This document shows, in pieces, positions 1 to 7,762 of a stretch of 64,000 nucleotides of DNA. Under the pieces are notes generated by a model. The model saw nothing but the letters and a program-made list of their open reading frames with translations, was not told the DNA's origin and made no database searches. Every line of letters starts with the position of its first letter. Position 1 is the stretch's first letter. Source of the DNA: Methylaequor sp045563055 (GTDB taxonomy: Bacteria > Pseudomonadota > Alphaproteobacteria > Methylaequorales > Methylaequoraceae); assembly GCA_045563055.1 (NCBI GenBank), contig JBJKUR010000006.1:1-64000 (forward strand). The letters are read 5' to 3'. The position numbers and the translations under genes are program-made.

Positions 1-366
1 GGCCGAGACATGAATGAAGTTTCTCAAGCCAACTCTTGAGGCTGATGCTGCTAATTCTCTTGGAATATCTATATGTGCTTTTATAAAATCTCCTTTTTTC
101 TTCTCGTAAAGAATTCCAATTAAATTAAATAGTATCTCGGAACCTGTAATAATTTGATCCAACTGATCTTTTTGAAATTTTTCAATTTTCACAATTCTTA
201 CTTGGCCAGGCTCATTCCCGATAAAAAAGTCGAGTTTTTTAATATTTTTTCTAGTTACCACATCAACTTGGCATGAATTTTTGCATAAACTATTTATCAG
301 ATGAGAACCAATAAAACCTGTTCCACCGAAAATAATTACTTTCTTTCCATTAATTTTAGTGTTCAT
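1..366 (-). CDS. NDUFA9-like complex I NAD(P)-binding protein (partial)
   Basis: Only the first 122 codons are present; the reading frame stays open to the left edge. The start is the ATG at 366-364. The N-terminus carries a Rossmann dinucleotide-binding motif, GGTGFIGS (residues 14-21), followed by a region with the pattern of atypical short-chain dehydrogenases: 'LFNLIGILYEKKKGDF' and '...GLRNFIHVSA'. This matches the alphaproteobacterial proteins related to mitochondrial complex I subunit NDUFA9, which bind NADPH and are thought to help complex I assembly or stability rather than catalysis. It is divergent from the RNase D gene, with 64 bases between them. Another epimerase-type SDR cannot be excluded because the C-terminal half is missing. 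Confidence 0.75.
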   Translation of the reverse strand, partial: MNTKINGKKVIIFGGTGFIGSHLINSLCKNSCQVDVVTRKNIKKLDFFIGNEPGQVRIVKIEKFQKDQLDQIITGSEILFNLIGILYEKKKGDFIKAHIDIPRELAASASRVGLRNFIHVSA

Positions 367-430
367 TATTTTTTCTTACTATTTTCTTAATAACTCTGGT
401 ATTAATAACATAACAAAAATTTAACGAAAA

Positions 431-1075
431 ATGAAAACTTTTAAATTTGGAAAATCTAAGATTTACTTGCATAAAGATGATCTACCAAAAGGAATAGAGT
501 ATGATAATGAAGTTGCTATAGACACGGAAACTACCGGACTCAGTCTTTTCCGAGATAGGTTGTGCTTAATTCAATTTGCTTTTTCCATAGATGAATGTCA
601 CATAGTGCAGTTTGATGAACAATCCTTTCATTCTGAAAATAGACCAGAAATAGAAAAACTTCTTTCAAACCCTAAAATTCAAAAGATTTTTCACTATGCA
701 AGATTTGATGTAGCAATGATTAAAAAGTTTATTGGGGTAGATCTTGAAAATATTTTCTGCACTAAGATTGCTTCTAAGTTAGTAAGGACCTATACTGATA
801 GACACGGTTTAAAAGATTTATGCAAAGAACTATTGAACGTTGATCTAAATAAATCTCAACAATCTTCAGATTGGTCTTCAAAAAATTTATCAGATAATCA
901 GATTAAATATGCATCTCACGATGTGATATTTCTATTTGAGCTCAAATATAATTTAGAAAAAATGCTTCATCGTGAAGGAAGAACCGATATAGCCAAGTCA
1001 ATTTTCAATTTTCTTCCCACAAGAATAAAACTTGATTTTCTTGATTGGTATAATTTAGATATTTTTTCACACTAG
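431..1075 (+). CDS. rnd: Ribonuclease D-like 3'-5' exonuclease
   Basis: A 214-residue DEDD-family 3'-5' exonuclease. Exo I is 'AIDTETTGL' with D31 and E33 as metal ligands, Exo II lies in 'FHYARFDVAMI' (about 87-97), and Exo III has the tyrosine form 'YASHDVIFLFEL' (about 161-172), so it is DEDDy like RNase D. The HRDC domains of E. coli RNase D (375 residues) are absent, which is normal for the short alphaproteobacterial form. The family trims tRNA and other RNA 3' ends in the cytoplasm. It lies 12 bases upstream of kdsD and may be co-transcribed with the LPS genes, as in many alphaproteobacteria. No strong Shine-Dalgarno sequence is visible. Confidence 0.9.
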   Translation: MKTFKFGKSKIYLHKDDLPKGIEYDNEVAIDTETTGLSLFRDRLCLIQFAFSIDECHIVQFDEQSFHSENRPEIEKLLSNPKIQKIFHYARFDVAMIKKFIGVDLENIFCTKIASKLVRTYTDRHGLKDLCKELLNVDLNKSQQSSDWSSKNLSDNQIKYASHDVIFLFELKYNLEKMLHREGRTDIAKSIFNFLPTRIKLDFLDWYNLDIFSH

Positions 1076-1087
1076 AGTATTTTTGAT

Positions 1088-2026
1088 ATGGAGATTGAAA
1101 CAGGAAAAGAGGTTATTGAAATCGAAATTAAAGCATTGAGATTACTTAAAGATAGTATTAATTCTGATTTTTTAAAAACTGTAAACCTGCTTTTTAATAA
1201 CAAGGGAAAAATTTTCATTTCTGGAATTGGCAAAAGTGGTCATATTGCCTCTAAAATTGCTTCAACACTCTCATCAATTGGATCACCATCATTTTTTATA
1301 CATCCGTCTGAGGCAAATCATGGGGACCTTGGAATGCTAGAAAAAAAAGATTCTATAATTTTAATTTCTAATTCTGGCGAATCATCTGAACTAATTAATT
1401 TGATACTTCATTGCAAAAAAATAAAAATACCAATAATATCCATCACAAGTGACCCGGAAAGTACCCTAGCCAAAGAGTCTAATTACCTTATTCTTATACC
1501 TAAAAATATTGAAGCTTGTCCACTTGAATTAGCACCAACAAGTTCCACCACTTGTATGCTAGCAATAGGTGATGCTATTGCTGTTACTTTATTAAAAAAA
1601 AGAGGTTTCACATCAAAAGATTTTCATGCATTACACCCTGGTGGAAAATTAGGGCACATTCTATTAGAGGTGCGGGATATAATGAAGAAAAATAAATTTA
1701 TCCCCCTAATATCTGAAAAACAAAAGGTCAGCGATGCAATTCTAGAAATGACATCCAAAGGCAAAGGTTGTGTCGGAGTTGTTTCGCAAAAAGGTGACCT
1801 GACTGGAATTATTACAGATGGAGATTTGAGAAGGCATATGAGCCCTGATTTAATGGACAAAAATGTTATTGATGTTATGACAAAAAGGCCAAAGACTTTG
1901 TCTCCTTCAACCCTTGTATCTGAAGCTCTGAAGATGATGAATGATCAATCAATAACCAACTATTTTATAACCAAAGGAAGAAAGCCTATAGGTATTATAC
2001 ACATGCATGATATTCTAAAAAAGTAA
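1088..2026 (+). CDS. kdsD: Arabinose-5-phosphate isomerase (KDO synthesis)
   Basis: Converts ribulose-5-phosphate to arabinose-5-phosphate, the first committed step to the LPS inner-core sugar KDO. The 312-residue protein has the family's three-part build: an N-terminal SIS domain with 'SGIGKSGHIASKIA' and 'HPSEANHGDLGML', then two CBS domains (about 195-255 and 262-312; 'GIITDGDLRRHM', 'GIIHMHDILKK'). Length is normal for KdsD/KpsF. It stops one base before the lptC start codon, so KDO production and LPS export are probably expressed together. Confidence 0.96.
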   Translation: MEIETGKEVIEIEIKALRLLKDSINSDFLKTVNLLFNNKGKIFISGIGKSGHIASKIASTLSSIGSPSFFIHPSEANHGDLGMLEKKDSIILISNSGESSELINLILHCKKIKIPIISITSDPESTLAKESNYLILIPKNIEACPLELAPTSSTTCMLAIGDAIAVTLLKKRGFTSKDFHALHPGGKLGHILLEVRDIMKKNKFIPLISEKQKVSDAILEMTSKGKGCVGVVSQKGDLTGIITDGDLRRHMSPDLMDKNVIDVMTKRPKTLSPSTLVSEALKMMNDQSITNYFITKGRKPIGIIHMHDILKK

Positions 2027-2027
2027 A

Positions 2028-2606
2028 ATGATTGATTATTCTGTTTTTATAAAATTTGTTAAATATGGATTCTTATTAGTCTCAGCAATTATACTTTTGT
2101 TGGTATTTTATAATAATGAACCTTTAGATAATCAAATTACAACAAATAATGTGATTGAAAATAATGACTTTCAATCCGTAACCCAAGTTCTTCAAAAACC
2201 AACTTTTATGGGGGTAGATAAAAAAAATCAACCATTCAAAGTAATGGCCTCTAAGGCCACGAGATTTAAACGGACACCCGATATTTTTAATCTAGAAGAA
2301 CCGATAGGAGAAATGAATTCAGGGGAAGAAAGATTCTTTTTGAGTGGTGACGAAGGAGTTTTTAATAAAGAGGTTCAGCAATTAAAAGTCACTGGAAACG
2401 TAAGACTTAATGATCAAGAAGATATGATATTTAAAACATCAGAGATGCAATTTGACTTCAAAAAAGAAACTTTATCAGGCAACAAAAGCGTAACTGGAGA
2501 GAAAAAGAACTCTTTTATTTACTCAGAAGGTTTTGAAATCTTCGAAAGAGGGAAGAAAATAATATTCACCGGAAAATCAAAATTAATACTTAAAAATGAT
2601 AAATAA
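2028..2606 (+). CDS. lptC: LPS export system protein LptC
   Basis: A 192-residue protein with a short cytoplasmic N-terminus and one membrane helix (about 13-30, 'YGFLLVSAIILLLVFY'). A periplasmic beta-rich domain follows, with the LptC-family pattern 'PTFMGVDKKNQPFKVMASKA' near residue 60. LptC joins the LptBFG transporter in the inner membrane to the periplasmic LptA bridge. Sequence identity in this family is low; the call rests on topology, that motif and position directly before an LptA-like and an LptB gene. It overlaps the next gene by 11 bases. Confidence 0.92.
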   Translation: MIDYSVFIKFVKYGFLLVSAIILLLVFYNNEPLDNQITTNNVIENNDFQSVTQVLQKPTFMGVDKKNQPFKVMASKATRFKRTPDIFNLEEPIGEMNSGEERFFLSGDEGVFNKEVQQLKVTGNVRLNDQEDMIFKTSEMQFDFKKETLSGNKSVTGEKKNSFIYSEGFEIFERGKKIIFTGKSKLILKNDK

Positions 2607-3429
2607 TATAAAAGCTTGTACTATTTTATTAGTAGTAACTTTAATTTTAGTAAAAACTGTCCATTCACAACAATTATCAAACTTTTCAGGCAAGGGAGAA
2701 CCCATAGAAATCTTTGCTGACGAAGGTATCGAATGGCATAAAAATAAAAATAAATATGTAGCAGTTGGCAATGCTCGTGCTGTAAGTGGAACGTTATCAT
2801 TAAAATCTGATAGAATTGAAGCTTTTTACAGTGAAAGTGAAGCTTCCGAAATGAATATTAAAAAAGTACAAGCAAAAAAAAATGTAATTATTGAAGACAA
2901 CGCGTTACAAATCAAAGGTGGTGATTATGCTGAATACACCCTAAAAAAAGATTATTTTCTGATAACTGGCAAAGAGATCACTTTAACATCAGAATCAAAT
3001 ATTTTAAAATCTAGAAAAAAACTTGAATATTGGAGGTCTAAAAATATTGCAATCGCTACAGGCAATGCTGAAGCAAAAAAAAGCAATGAGTTTATAGTTT
3101 CAGCAGATAAATTAGTTTGGTATCTTACAGAGTCTAAAAATATCACAAAAGTAAAAAAGTTATTAGGTTTTAAGAATGTTTCTATTAAAACTAATTATGA
3201 AGTAGCATTTAGTGACAAAGCTATCTATAATAACATAACTGAGATCTGTAAACTATATGGAAATGTTAAGCTCCAAAGAGGAGAAAGTTTCTTGCTAGGT
3301 GAATACGCCGAAGTGGACCTAAGAACAGGTATAAGCAAACTGTTGCCTGCTCCTGGAAAATTTCCAAATGAAAATAAAGTTAAAGCTTTAATTAATAAAG
3401 GAGGGATAGATGCAAACGGGGCAAATTGA
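2596..3429 (+). CDS. lptA: LptA-like periplasmic LPS transport protein
   Basis: A 277-residue exported protein. An N-terminal signal peptide (about 1-25, hydrophobic 'CTILLVVTLILVKTVHS') is followed by OstA/LptA beta-strand repeats such as 'GEPIEIFADEGIEWHKNK', 'LSLKSDRIEAFYSE' and 'FLLGEYAEVDLRTG'. It would bridge the periplasm between LptC and the outer-membrane LptD. It is longer than E. coli LptA (185 residues) and seems to hold two OstA-type stretches, as alphaproteobacterial versions often do. It overlaps lptC by 11 and lptB by 20 bases. Confidence 0.9.
   Translation: MINNIKACTILLVVTLILVKTVHSQQLSNFSGKGEPIEIFADEGIEWHKNKNKYVAVGNARAVSGTLSLKSDRIEAFYSESEASEMNIKKVQAKKNVIIEDNALQIKGGDYAEYTLKKDYFLITGKEITLTSESNILKSRKKLEYWRSKNIAIATGNAEAKKSNEFIVSADKLVWYLTESKNITKVKKLLGFKNVSIKTNYEVAFSDKAIYNNITEICKLYGNVKLQRGESFLLGEYAEVDLRTGISKLLPAPGKFPNENKVKALINKGGIDANGAN
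3398..3404 (+). promoter_or_regulatory. Strong ribosome binding site of lptB
   Basis: AAGGAGG lies five bases before the lptB ATG, inside the lptA coding sequence. Most genes in this window have no recognisable Shine-Dalgarno, so this one stands out. It supports the 3410 start despite the 20-base overlap with lptA. Confidence 0.7.
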
Positions 3430-4168
3430 TATTCCCTTCATAGCCGTAAATAATAAAGGTCTGGAAGTAAAAAACATTACTAAAGTCTATGATAATAAAA
3501 GAATTTTAGATAATGTTTCGATAGACTTAAACAGAGGGGAGTCGGTCGCTTTATTGGGACCGAATGGAGCTGGCAAAACTTCATTATTTTATATAATTAT
3601 GGGATTAATTAAATCTGAGAGCGGTTCAATCAATCTTAATCAAACTGAAATATCCGCATATCCGATGTATAGAAGGTCAAAATTAGGTCTCGGATATTTA
3701 CCTCAAGAATCTTCTATATTTAGGGGTATGAATGTCGAGGAAAATATATTATCTATCCTGGAAAAATCTGAAAATAATTCAGAACAGAAGAAAAAAAAAC
3801 TTGAAGATTTACTGGCAGAATTTGGGATAGAGCACCTGAGATATGCACCCTCCTTATCTCTATCTGGTGGTGAGAGGAGGAGACTAGAAATAGCAAGGTG
3901 TCTTGCCTCTAACCCTAATTTTATATTATTAGATGAGCCTCTAGCAGGAATCGATCCTATCGCAATCCAAGATGTTAAAAATTTAATTCAGAACCTCAAA
4001 AAGAGAAATATTGGGGTGCTTATTACAGATCACAATGTAAAAAGTACGCTAGAAATTGTCGACAGAGCCTACATAATTTTCGAGGGGAAAGTTCTTTTTA
4101 AAGGAAAACCAGATGAAATAATAAAAAATAAAAATGTAAGGACTTTTTATTTGGGCAATGATTTTTAG
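3410..4168 (+). CDS. lptB: LPS export ABC transporter ATPase LptB
   Basis: A 252-residue ABC ATPase that powers LPS extraction from the inner membrane. It shows Walker A 'GPNGAGKTS', the LptB-typical Q-loop 'GLGYLPQESSIFRGMNVEEN', signature 'LSGGERRRLEIAR', Walker B 'FILLDEPLAGIDPIA' and the switch histidine 'ITDHNVK'. The start is supported by an unusually good Shine-Dalgarno (AAGGAGG at 3398-3404) five bases before ATG. An N-terminal extension of about 15 residues precedes the conserved core. In most alphaproteobacteria rpoN follows; here hpf begins inside the last 11 bases of lptB. Confidence 0.97.
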   Translation: MQTGQIDIPFIAVNNKGLEVKNITKVYDNKRILDNVSIDLNRGESVALLGPNGAGKTSLFYIIMGLIKSESGSINLNQTEISAYPMYRRSKLGLGYLPQESSIFRGMNVEENILSILEKSENNSEQKKKKLEDLLAEFGIEHLRYAPSLSLSGGERRRLEIARCLASNPNFILLDEPLAGIDPIAIQDVKNLIQNLKKRNIGVLITDHNVKSTLEIVDRAYIIFEGKVLFKGKPDEIIKNKNVRTFYLGNDF

Positions 4169-4742
4169 AGAATCTAAAAATATATCTGTTTCTGGAAAAC
4201 AAACAAAAGTAGGAAAACCGCTCACTGAATACGTAAAAACATGTTTGGTATCAACTCTAAAAAAATATTTTGATAATTTCATTATGGCAAATGTTCTTTT
4301 TTCCAAGGAAACATATAACTTTAGATGCGAGATTAATGTTCATATTGAAGGTTCGATTTTTATTCAAAGCAATGCATTAAGCAATGATGCTTATGGATCA
4401 TTTAATGTTGCTAACGAAAAAATAAAAAAGAGGCTGAGGAGGTATCATAGAAAACTAACAGACCATAGAACCAGAAATAATAAACCACTTAAATTTCTTG
4501 AGGCTAGCCAATACGTCATTCAAAACCCTGAATCAAGAAAACAAACAGGAAACAATTCAGACCCTGTCATAATTGCTGAATCTCAAGATACGATCAAAAC
4601 AATTTCAGTGAGTGAAGCGATAATGCTTATGAACTTAAGAGACCAAAATGCAATTTTTTTTAAAAACATCCAATCCAAACGACTTAATATATTGTATAGA
4701 AGATCAGATGGAAATATCGGTTGGGTTGACCCAAAAAAATGA
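4158..4742 (+). CDS. hpf: Ribosome hibernation promoting factor, long form
   Basis: A 194-residue cytoplasmic ribosome-dimerising factor. The N-terminal half fits the S30AE/YfiA fold ('ISVSGKQTKVGKPLTEYV', 'KKRLRRYHRKLTDHR'). The C-terminal part, after a linker, is the S30AE_C domain of long HPFs: 'TISVSEAIMLMNLRDQNAIF' and the end 'LYRRSDGNIGWVDP'. Long HPF shuts down translation by forming 100S ribosomes in slow growth. It overlaps lptB by 11 and ptsN by 4 bases. The usual neighbour rpoN is missing. Confidence 0.93.
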   Translation: MIFRESKNISVSGKQTKVGKPLTEYVKTCLVSTLKKYFDNFIMANVLFSKETYNFRCEINVHIEGSIFIQSNALSNDAYGSFNVANEKIKKRLRRYHRKLTDHRTRNNKPLKFLEASQYVIQNPESRKQTGNNSDPVIIAESQDTIKTISVSEAIMLMNLRDQNAIFFKNIQSKRLNILYRRSDGNIGWVDPKK

Positions 4743-5185
4743 AATTTTCTGACTTCATAAAACTCGACTCAATCTTTGTTGATGTAGTTGTTGACAGTAA
4801 AAAAAATCTTTTTAAAAAGGTGTCTGGCATTGCATCAGGTAATAGTAATGAAAAGAGGTCGGTTATTGTTGAAAAATTGAGTGAAAGGGAAAGGTTAGGA
4901 TCGACAGGTGTTGGAAATGGGGTCGCAATTCCACATTCTAAAGTTAGCTGGATCCAAAAAACGACAGTGATTTTCCTCAAACTTAAGTCTTCTATAAATT
5001 TTTCCTCTTCTGATAATAAAGACGTGGATCTTGTCTTTGTAATACTAGCCCCAAAAGATTGTCAGTCTGAGCATCTCTTAGTGCTTTCGTCAATATCTAG
5101 TTTTCTTAGAGATGAAAGCATGGTCAAGAAACTTCGAAACCTAAAAAAGCCAAGTGAAATACTGAATTTCTTCTCTAATTTTTAA
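4739..5185 (+). CDS. ptsN: Nitrogen-type PTS enzyme IIA (PtsN)
   Basis: A 148-residue EIIA(Ntr) domain protein. The phosphorylated histidine is H66 in 'GVGNGVAIPHSKV', preceded by 'ERERLGSTG', and 'DLVFVILAPKDCQSEHLLVL' marks the conserved core. It is a phosphoryl acceptor of the regulatory PTS, and the likely donor is the HPr-EI fusion at 23260-25332. It starts on an ATGA overlap with hpf. Its stop shares a TTAA (5182-5185) with the stop of the convergent DUF1150 gene. Confidence 0.95.
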   Translation: MKFSDFIKLDSIFVDVVVDSKKNLFKKVSGIASGNSNEKRSVIVEKLSERERLGSTGVGNGVAIPHSKVSWIQKTTVIFLKLKSSINFSSSDNKDVDLVFVILAPKDCQSEHLLVLSSISSFLRDESMVKKLRNLKKPSEILNFFSNF

Positions 5186-5397
5186 TGTAAGTAAATATGT
5201 TCAAGGCCTGATTGAAGAATGGCTGCAATCGCTGATTCTTTATTATCGAAAGCAGCTAACATGGTTCCATCAGCACAGTATACAGAGAAAACATCCGTAC
5301 TAAAATTTTCTTCTTTGTGTATTTCTTTTTTTACAAAAGCTAGAGACGCATTTCCATACTCTATAAATTCCCTATTTGTGGAGGAGATTTTAGCCAT
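5182..5397 (-). CDS. DUF1150 family small protein
   Basis: A 71-residue protein with the pattern of the alphaproteobacterial DUF1150 family ('DVFSVYCADGTMLAAF', 'AIAAILQSGLEHIYLH'). Function is unknown. It directly follows the Hsp20 gene with no gap, as family members very often do, so a role alongside the small heat-shock chaperone is plausible. It has no membrane segment or signal peptide. Its stop codon overlaps that of ptsN on the other strand. Confidence 0.85.
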   Translation of the reverse strand: MAKISSTNREFIEYGNASLAFVKKEIHKEENFSTDVFSVYCADGTMLAAFDNKESAIAAILQSGLEHIYLH

Positions 5398-5856
5398 TTA
5401 TCCGTCACTTCCTAAGCTGATTAATTTATCTTTTATCTTATTATTTTTATCTTTAATTTCAATCTTTTTTGATTCTTCATTATTGATTGGCTGGGTTAGG
5501 TCTATAGAAAGCAAACCATTATCCATAGAAGCCTCCTTTACTTCTATTCCTTCAGCTAAAATAAAATTTCTTTGGAATTGTCTAGTTGCAATACCTCGAT
5601 GAATAAAAATTCTTTCCGCATCACTATCGTCTCTACTACCCCTGATTTGAAGTTGATTTCCCTCAAGACTTATATCTAAATCCTTTTTGTTGAATCCTGC
5701 CACAGCGATTGTAATTCTCAAACTATTTTGTGATATCTGCTCGATATTATAAGGAGGGTAGGAGTCGCTTGACAACTTTGATATTCTATCAATAGTTCTT
5801 TCAAACTGATCAAATCCAAGAAGAAAAGGGCTATTAAAGACTGACATTCTACTCAT
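5398..5856 (-). CDS. Small heat-shock protein, Hsp20/IbpA family
   Basis: A 152-residue alpha-crystallin-domain chaperone that holds unfolding proteins. The N-terminus 'VFNSPFLLGFDQFERTIDRI' is IbpA-like, the crystallin core runs about 40-130 ('YPPYNIEQ', 'GIATRQFQRNFILAEGIEV', 'DNGLLSIDLTQP'), and the tail is short and charged. It is translated from an AGGAGGA Shine-Dalgarno; an ATG three codons further in could also serve as start. DUF1150 follows immediately. The 5' leader looks like a ROSE-type RNA thermometer (separate entry). Confidence 0.94.
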   Translation of the reverse strand: MSRMSVFNSPFLLGFDQFERTIDRISKLSSDSYPPYNIEQISQNSLRITIAVAGFNKKDLDISLEGNQLQIRGSRDDSDAERIFIHRGIATRQFQRNFILAEGIEVKEASMDNGLLSIDLTQPINNEESKKIEIKDKNNKIKDKLISLGSDG

Positions 5857-5900
5857 AAATCCTCCTAAGAGCGATAAACTGAACCTATTAAAGCATTCAG
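5857..5900 (-). promoter_or_regulatory. Possible ROSE-like RNA thermometer in the hsp20 leader
   Basis: Read on the minus strand, the bases before the hsp20 ATG contain AUCGCU (5875-5870), a six-base loop, and AGGAU (5863-5859), which overlaps the Shine-Dalgarno. U-C-(bulged G)-C-U pairing with AGGA is the hallmark of ROSE elements, which melt at high temperature to free the ribosome binding site of alphaproteobacterial small heat-shock genes. A second small hairpin, CUGAA/UUCAG (5900-5879), sits just upstream. The match is short and was found by eye. Confidence 0.45.
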
Positions 5901-5993
5901 AAACATATTACAATAGTTAGCTACAAAATCAAATTTTATTTGGGGAACATTTTTTTTAATTCAAATATTATTTTAATTTATTTTATTTAGGGT

Positions 5994-6069
5994 TGGTGGA
6001 GCTGGACGGGATCGAACCGACGACCTTCTGAATGCCATCCAGACGCTCTCCCAACTGAGCTACAGCCCC
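5994..6069 (-). tRNA. tRNA-Ala (anticodon GGC)
   Basis: A 76-base cloverleaf on the minus strand with encoded CCA. The acceptor GGGGCTG pairs with CAGCTCC, the T arm contains GGTTCGATCC, and the D arm contains AGCTCAGTTGGGAGAGC. The anticodon stem TCTGG/TCAGA encloses ATGGCAT, giving anticodon GGC for alanine. It lies upstream of, and on the opposite strand to, the aroA operon. Confidence 0.95.
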
Positions 6070-6089
6070 TATAGAAATCTAAGCTTTAA

Positions 6090-6398
6090 TTACTCTTGAT
6101 CTCTTTCAATCTCAACAATATCTTCAACGTTAGATTCCTCTCCATCTACGTCTTCAGCTGTTTCTTCCACTTCAATCTCTTTTATCTCTTGAATTTCCAC
6201 TTCATTAGATTCTTTTGAAACATCATTTGGTTTTGCATTTTTAGGTGGCCTTCCCCTTCGAGATACATTTGTCAAAAGAGAAGTGACATCAGCCCCGCAA
6301 TTTGGACAAACAATGGGGTATTTTCCGAAGTCAAAAAAAAGTGTGCTGCATTTGGTGCACTTCCTTTTTGCACCTTTCTCAATTTTTTCCATAATCAA
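6090..6398 (-). CDS. TIGR02300-family (FYDLN acid) zinc-ribbon protein
   Basis: A 102-residue protein. The N-terminus has paired cysteines C14-x2-C17 and C31-x2-C34 around 'TLFFDFGKYPIV', a zinc-ribbon version of the family's FYDLN motif. A basic 'RRGRPPKN' patch and a strongly acidic tail follow ('EVEETAEDVDGEESNVED'). The family is alphaproteobacterial, of unknown function, and typically sits next to tRNA-Ala and divergent from aroA, exactly as here. Translation could begin at M1 or M3. Confidence 0.85.
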   Translation of the reverse strand: MIMEKIEKGAKRKCTKCSTLFFDFGKYPIVCPNCGADVTSLLTNVSRRGRPPKNAKPNDVSKESNEVEIQEIKEIEVEETAEDVDGEESNVEDIVEIERDQE

Positions 6399-6442
6399 CT
6401 TTCATTAGTAAAATAAATAAATTATATATCATATAATAAAGA

Positions 6443-7762
6443 ATGAAAAAATCTTTTACTCTTAAATCTTCTAAAAGTAAACCTTTAAATGGAATCATTA
6501 ATATTCCATCAGACAAATCTATTTCTATACGATCCTTAATAATTTCATCTTGTTGTATTGGAAATACTAAAATTTTTAATCTACTAGAGTCTGATGATGT
6601 TATTTGTACATTACATATTCTTAAAAAATTAGGTATACAAATTTACAAAAAAAATAACCACTATGAAGTATTTGGAAAAGGTGGTTTTTTCTCGAATCCA
6701 ACTTCTAACCTTGATTTTGGAAATTCTGGCACCGGGGTAAGGTTGATGGCTGGGCTACTTGGGACGAGTTCAATAAATGCCACTTTAATTGGTGATAAAT
6801 CTTTAACATCCAGACCAATGAAGAGAATAATTGAACCACTAAAACAAATGAATGTTAACTTGAAAAGTACTAATGGTTATTTGCCTATACAAATAAATGA
6901 TCAAAAAAAAATCTTTCGTCCTTCCAAACATATTCTTGAAATTGGCTCTGCTCAAGTAAAAAGTTGTATTTTGCTGGCAGCACTGAATATAAAAGGCACA
7001 CTAGAAATTATAGAAAAAATACCCTCAAGAGATCATACAGAAATTATGCTTAAATACCTGGGGGCAGATTTAAAAAAAAAAAAAAATACGATCAGTTTTA
7101 CAAATCCTAACTTTTTGAAACCAAAAGACATAACTATCCCTGGAGACTTTAGTTCAGCGGCTTTTATCATAATAGCCGTATTACTCTCACAAAATAGTAA
7201 TGTAAAAATAAAAAATGTTGGCTTGAATTACTTCAGAATTGGTCTGTTAGATGTTTTAAAAAAAATGAAAGCTTCCATAAATATTTCAAATAATAACAAA
7301 ATTAATGGGGAGTTGATTGGAGATATCGAAGTGAAAAGTTCAAACTTAATTTCAACTAATGTTAGTAAAAAAATAAGTCCTCGTTTAATTGATGAATATC
7401 CAATTCTATTTGTTGCTGCATCTTTTGCTAAGGGCGTTTCTGAGTTTAAAGGTTTAGGTGAATTAAAGGTAAAGGAAAGTAATAGATTAGTTGCGATGGC
7501 AGAGTCTCTTAAAGCAGCAGGTGTTAAATTATCTCTGGGAGCAGACTCGATTAAAATTTTTGGTCAAAAAAAACATCACGGGGGTAATTTAGTTGTTACT
7601 CAAAGTGATCACAGAATAGCCATGTCAATGTTAGTTTTTGGACTGTTCTCAGAGAATCCAGTAATTGTTGACGATATGAAAATGATAAAAACTTCCTTTC
7701 CAAAATTTAAAGAAATATTTGAAAAATTAGGTGCTCAAATTGAATTTTTTCAAAAACCTTAA
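6443..7762 (+). CDS. aroA: 3-phosphoshikimate 1-carboxyvinyltransferase (EPSP synthase)
   Basis: Sixth step of the shikimate pathway: shikimate-3-phosphate plus PEP gives EPSP. The 439 residues include 'PSDKSISIRSLIISS', 'DFGNSGTGVRLMAGLL', 'SAQVKSCILLAAL', 'LIDEYPILFVAAS', 'LKVKESNRLVAMA' and 'SDHRIAMSM', the pattern of alphaproteobacterial EPSP synthases. The coding sequence contains a 15-A run (7072-7086, four lysines) that is still in frame. It overlaps cmk and heads a long operon. The supply of chorismate fits the trp genes downstream. Confidence 0.97.
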   Translation: MKKSFTLKSSKSKPLNGIINIPSDKSISIRSLIISSCCIGNTKIFNLLESDDVICTLHILKKLGIQIYKKNNHYEVFGKGGFFSNPTSNLDFGNSGTGVRLMAGLLGTSSINATLIGDKSLTSRPMKRIIEPLKQMNVNLKSTNGYLPIQINDQKKIFRPSKHILEIGSAQVKSCILLAALNIKGTLEIIEKIPSRDHTEIMLKYLGADLKKKKNTISFTNPNFLKPKDITIPGDFSSAAFIIIAVLLSQNSNVKIKNVGLNYFRIGLLDVLKKMKASINISNNNKINGELIGDIEVKSSNLISTNVSKKISPRLIDEYPILFVAASFAKGVSEFKGLGELKVKESNRLVAMAESLKAAGVKLSLGADSIKIFGQKKHHGGNLVVTQSDHRIAMSMLVFGLFSENPVIVDDMKMIKTSFPKFKEIFEKLGAQIEFFQKP

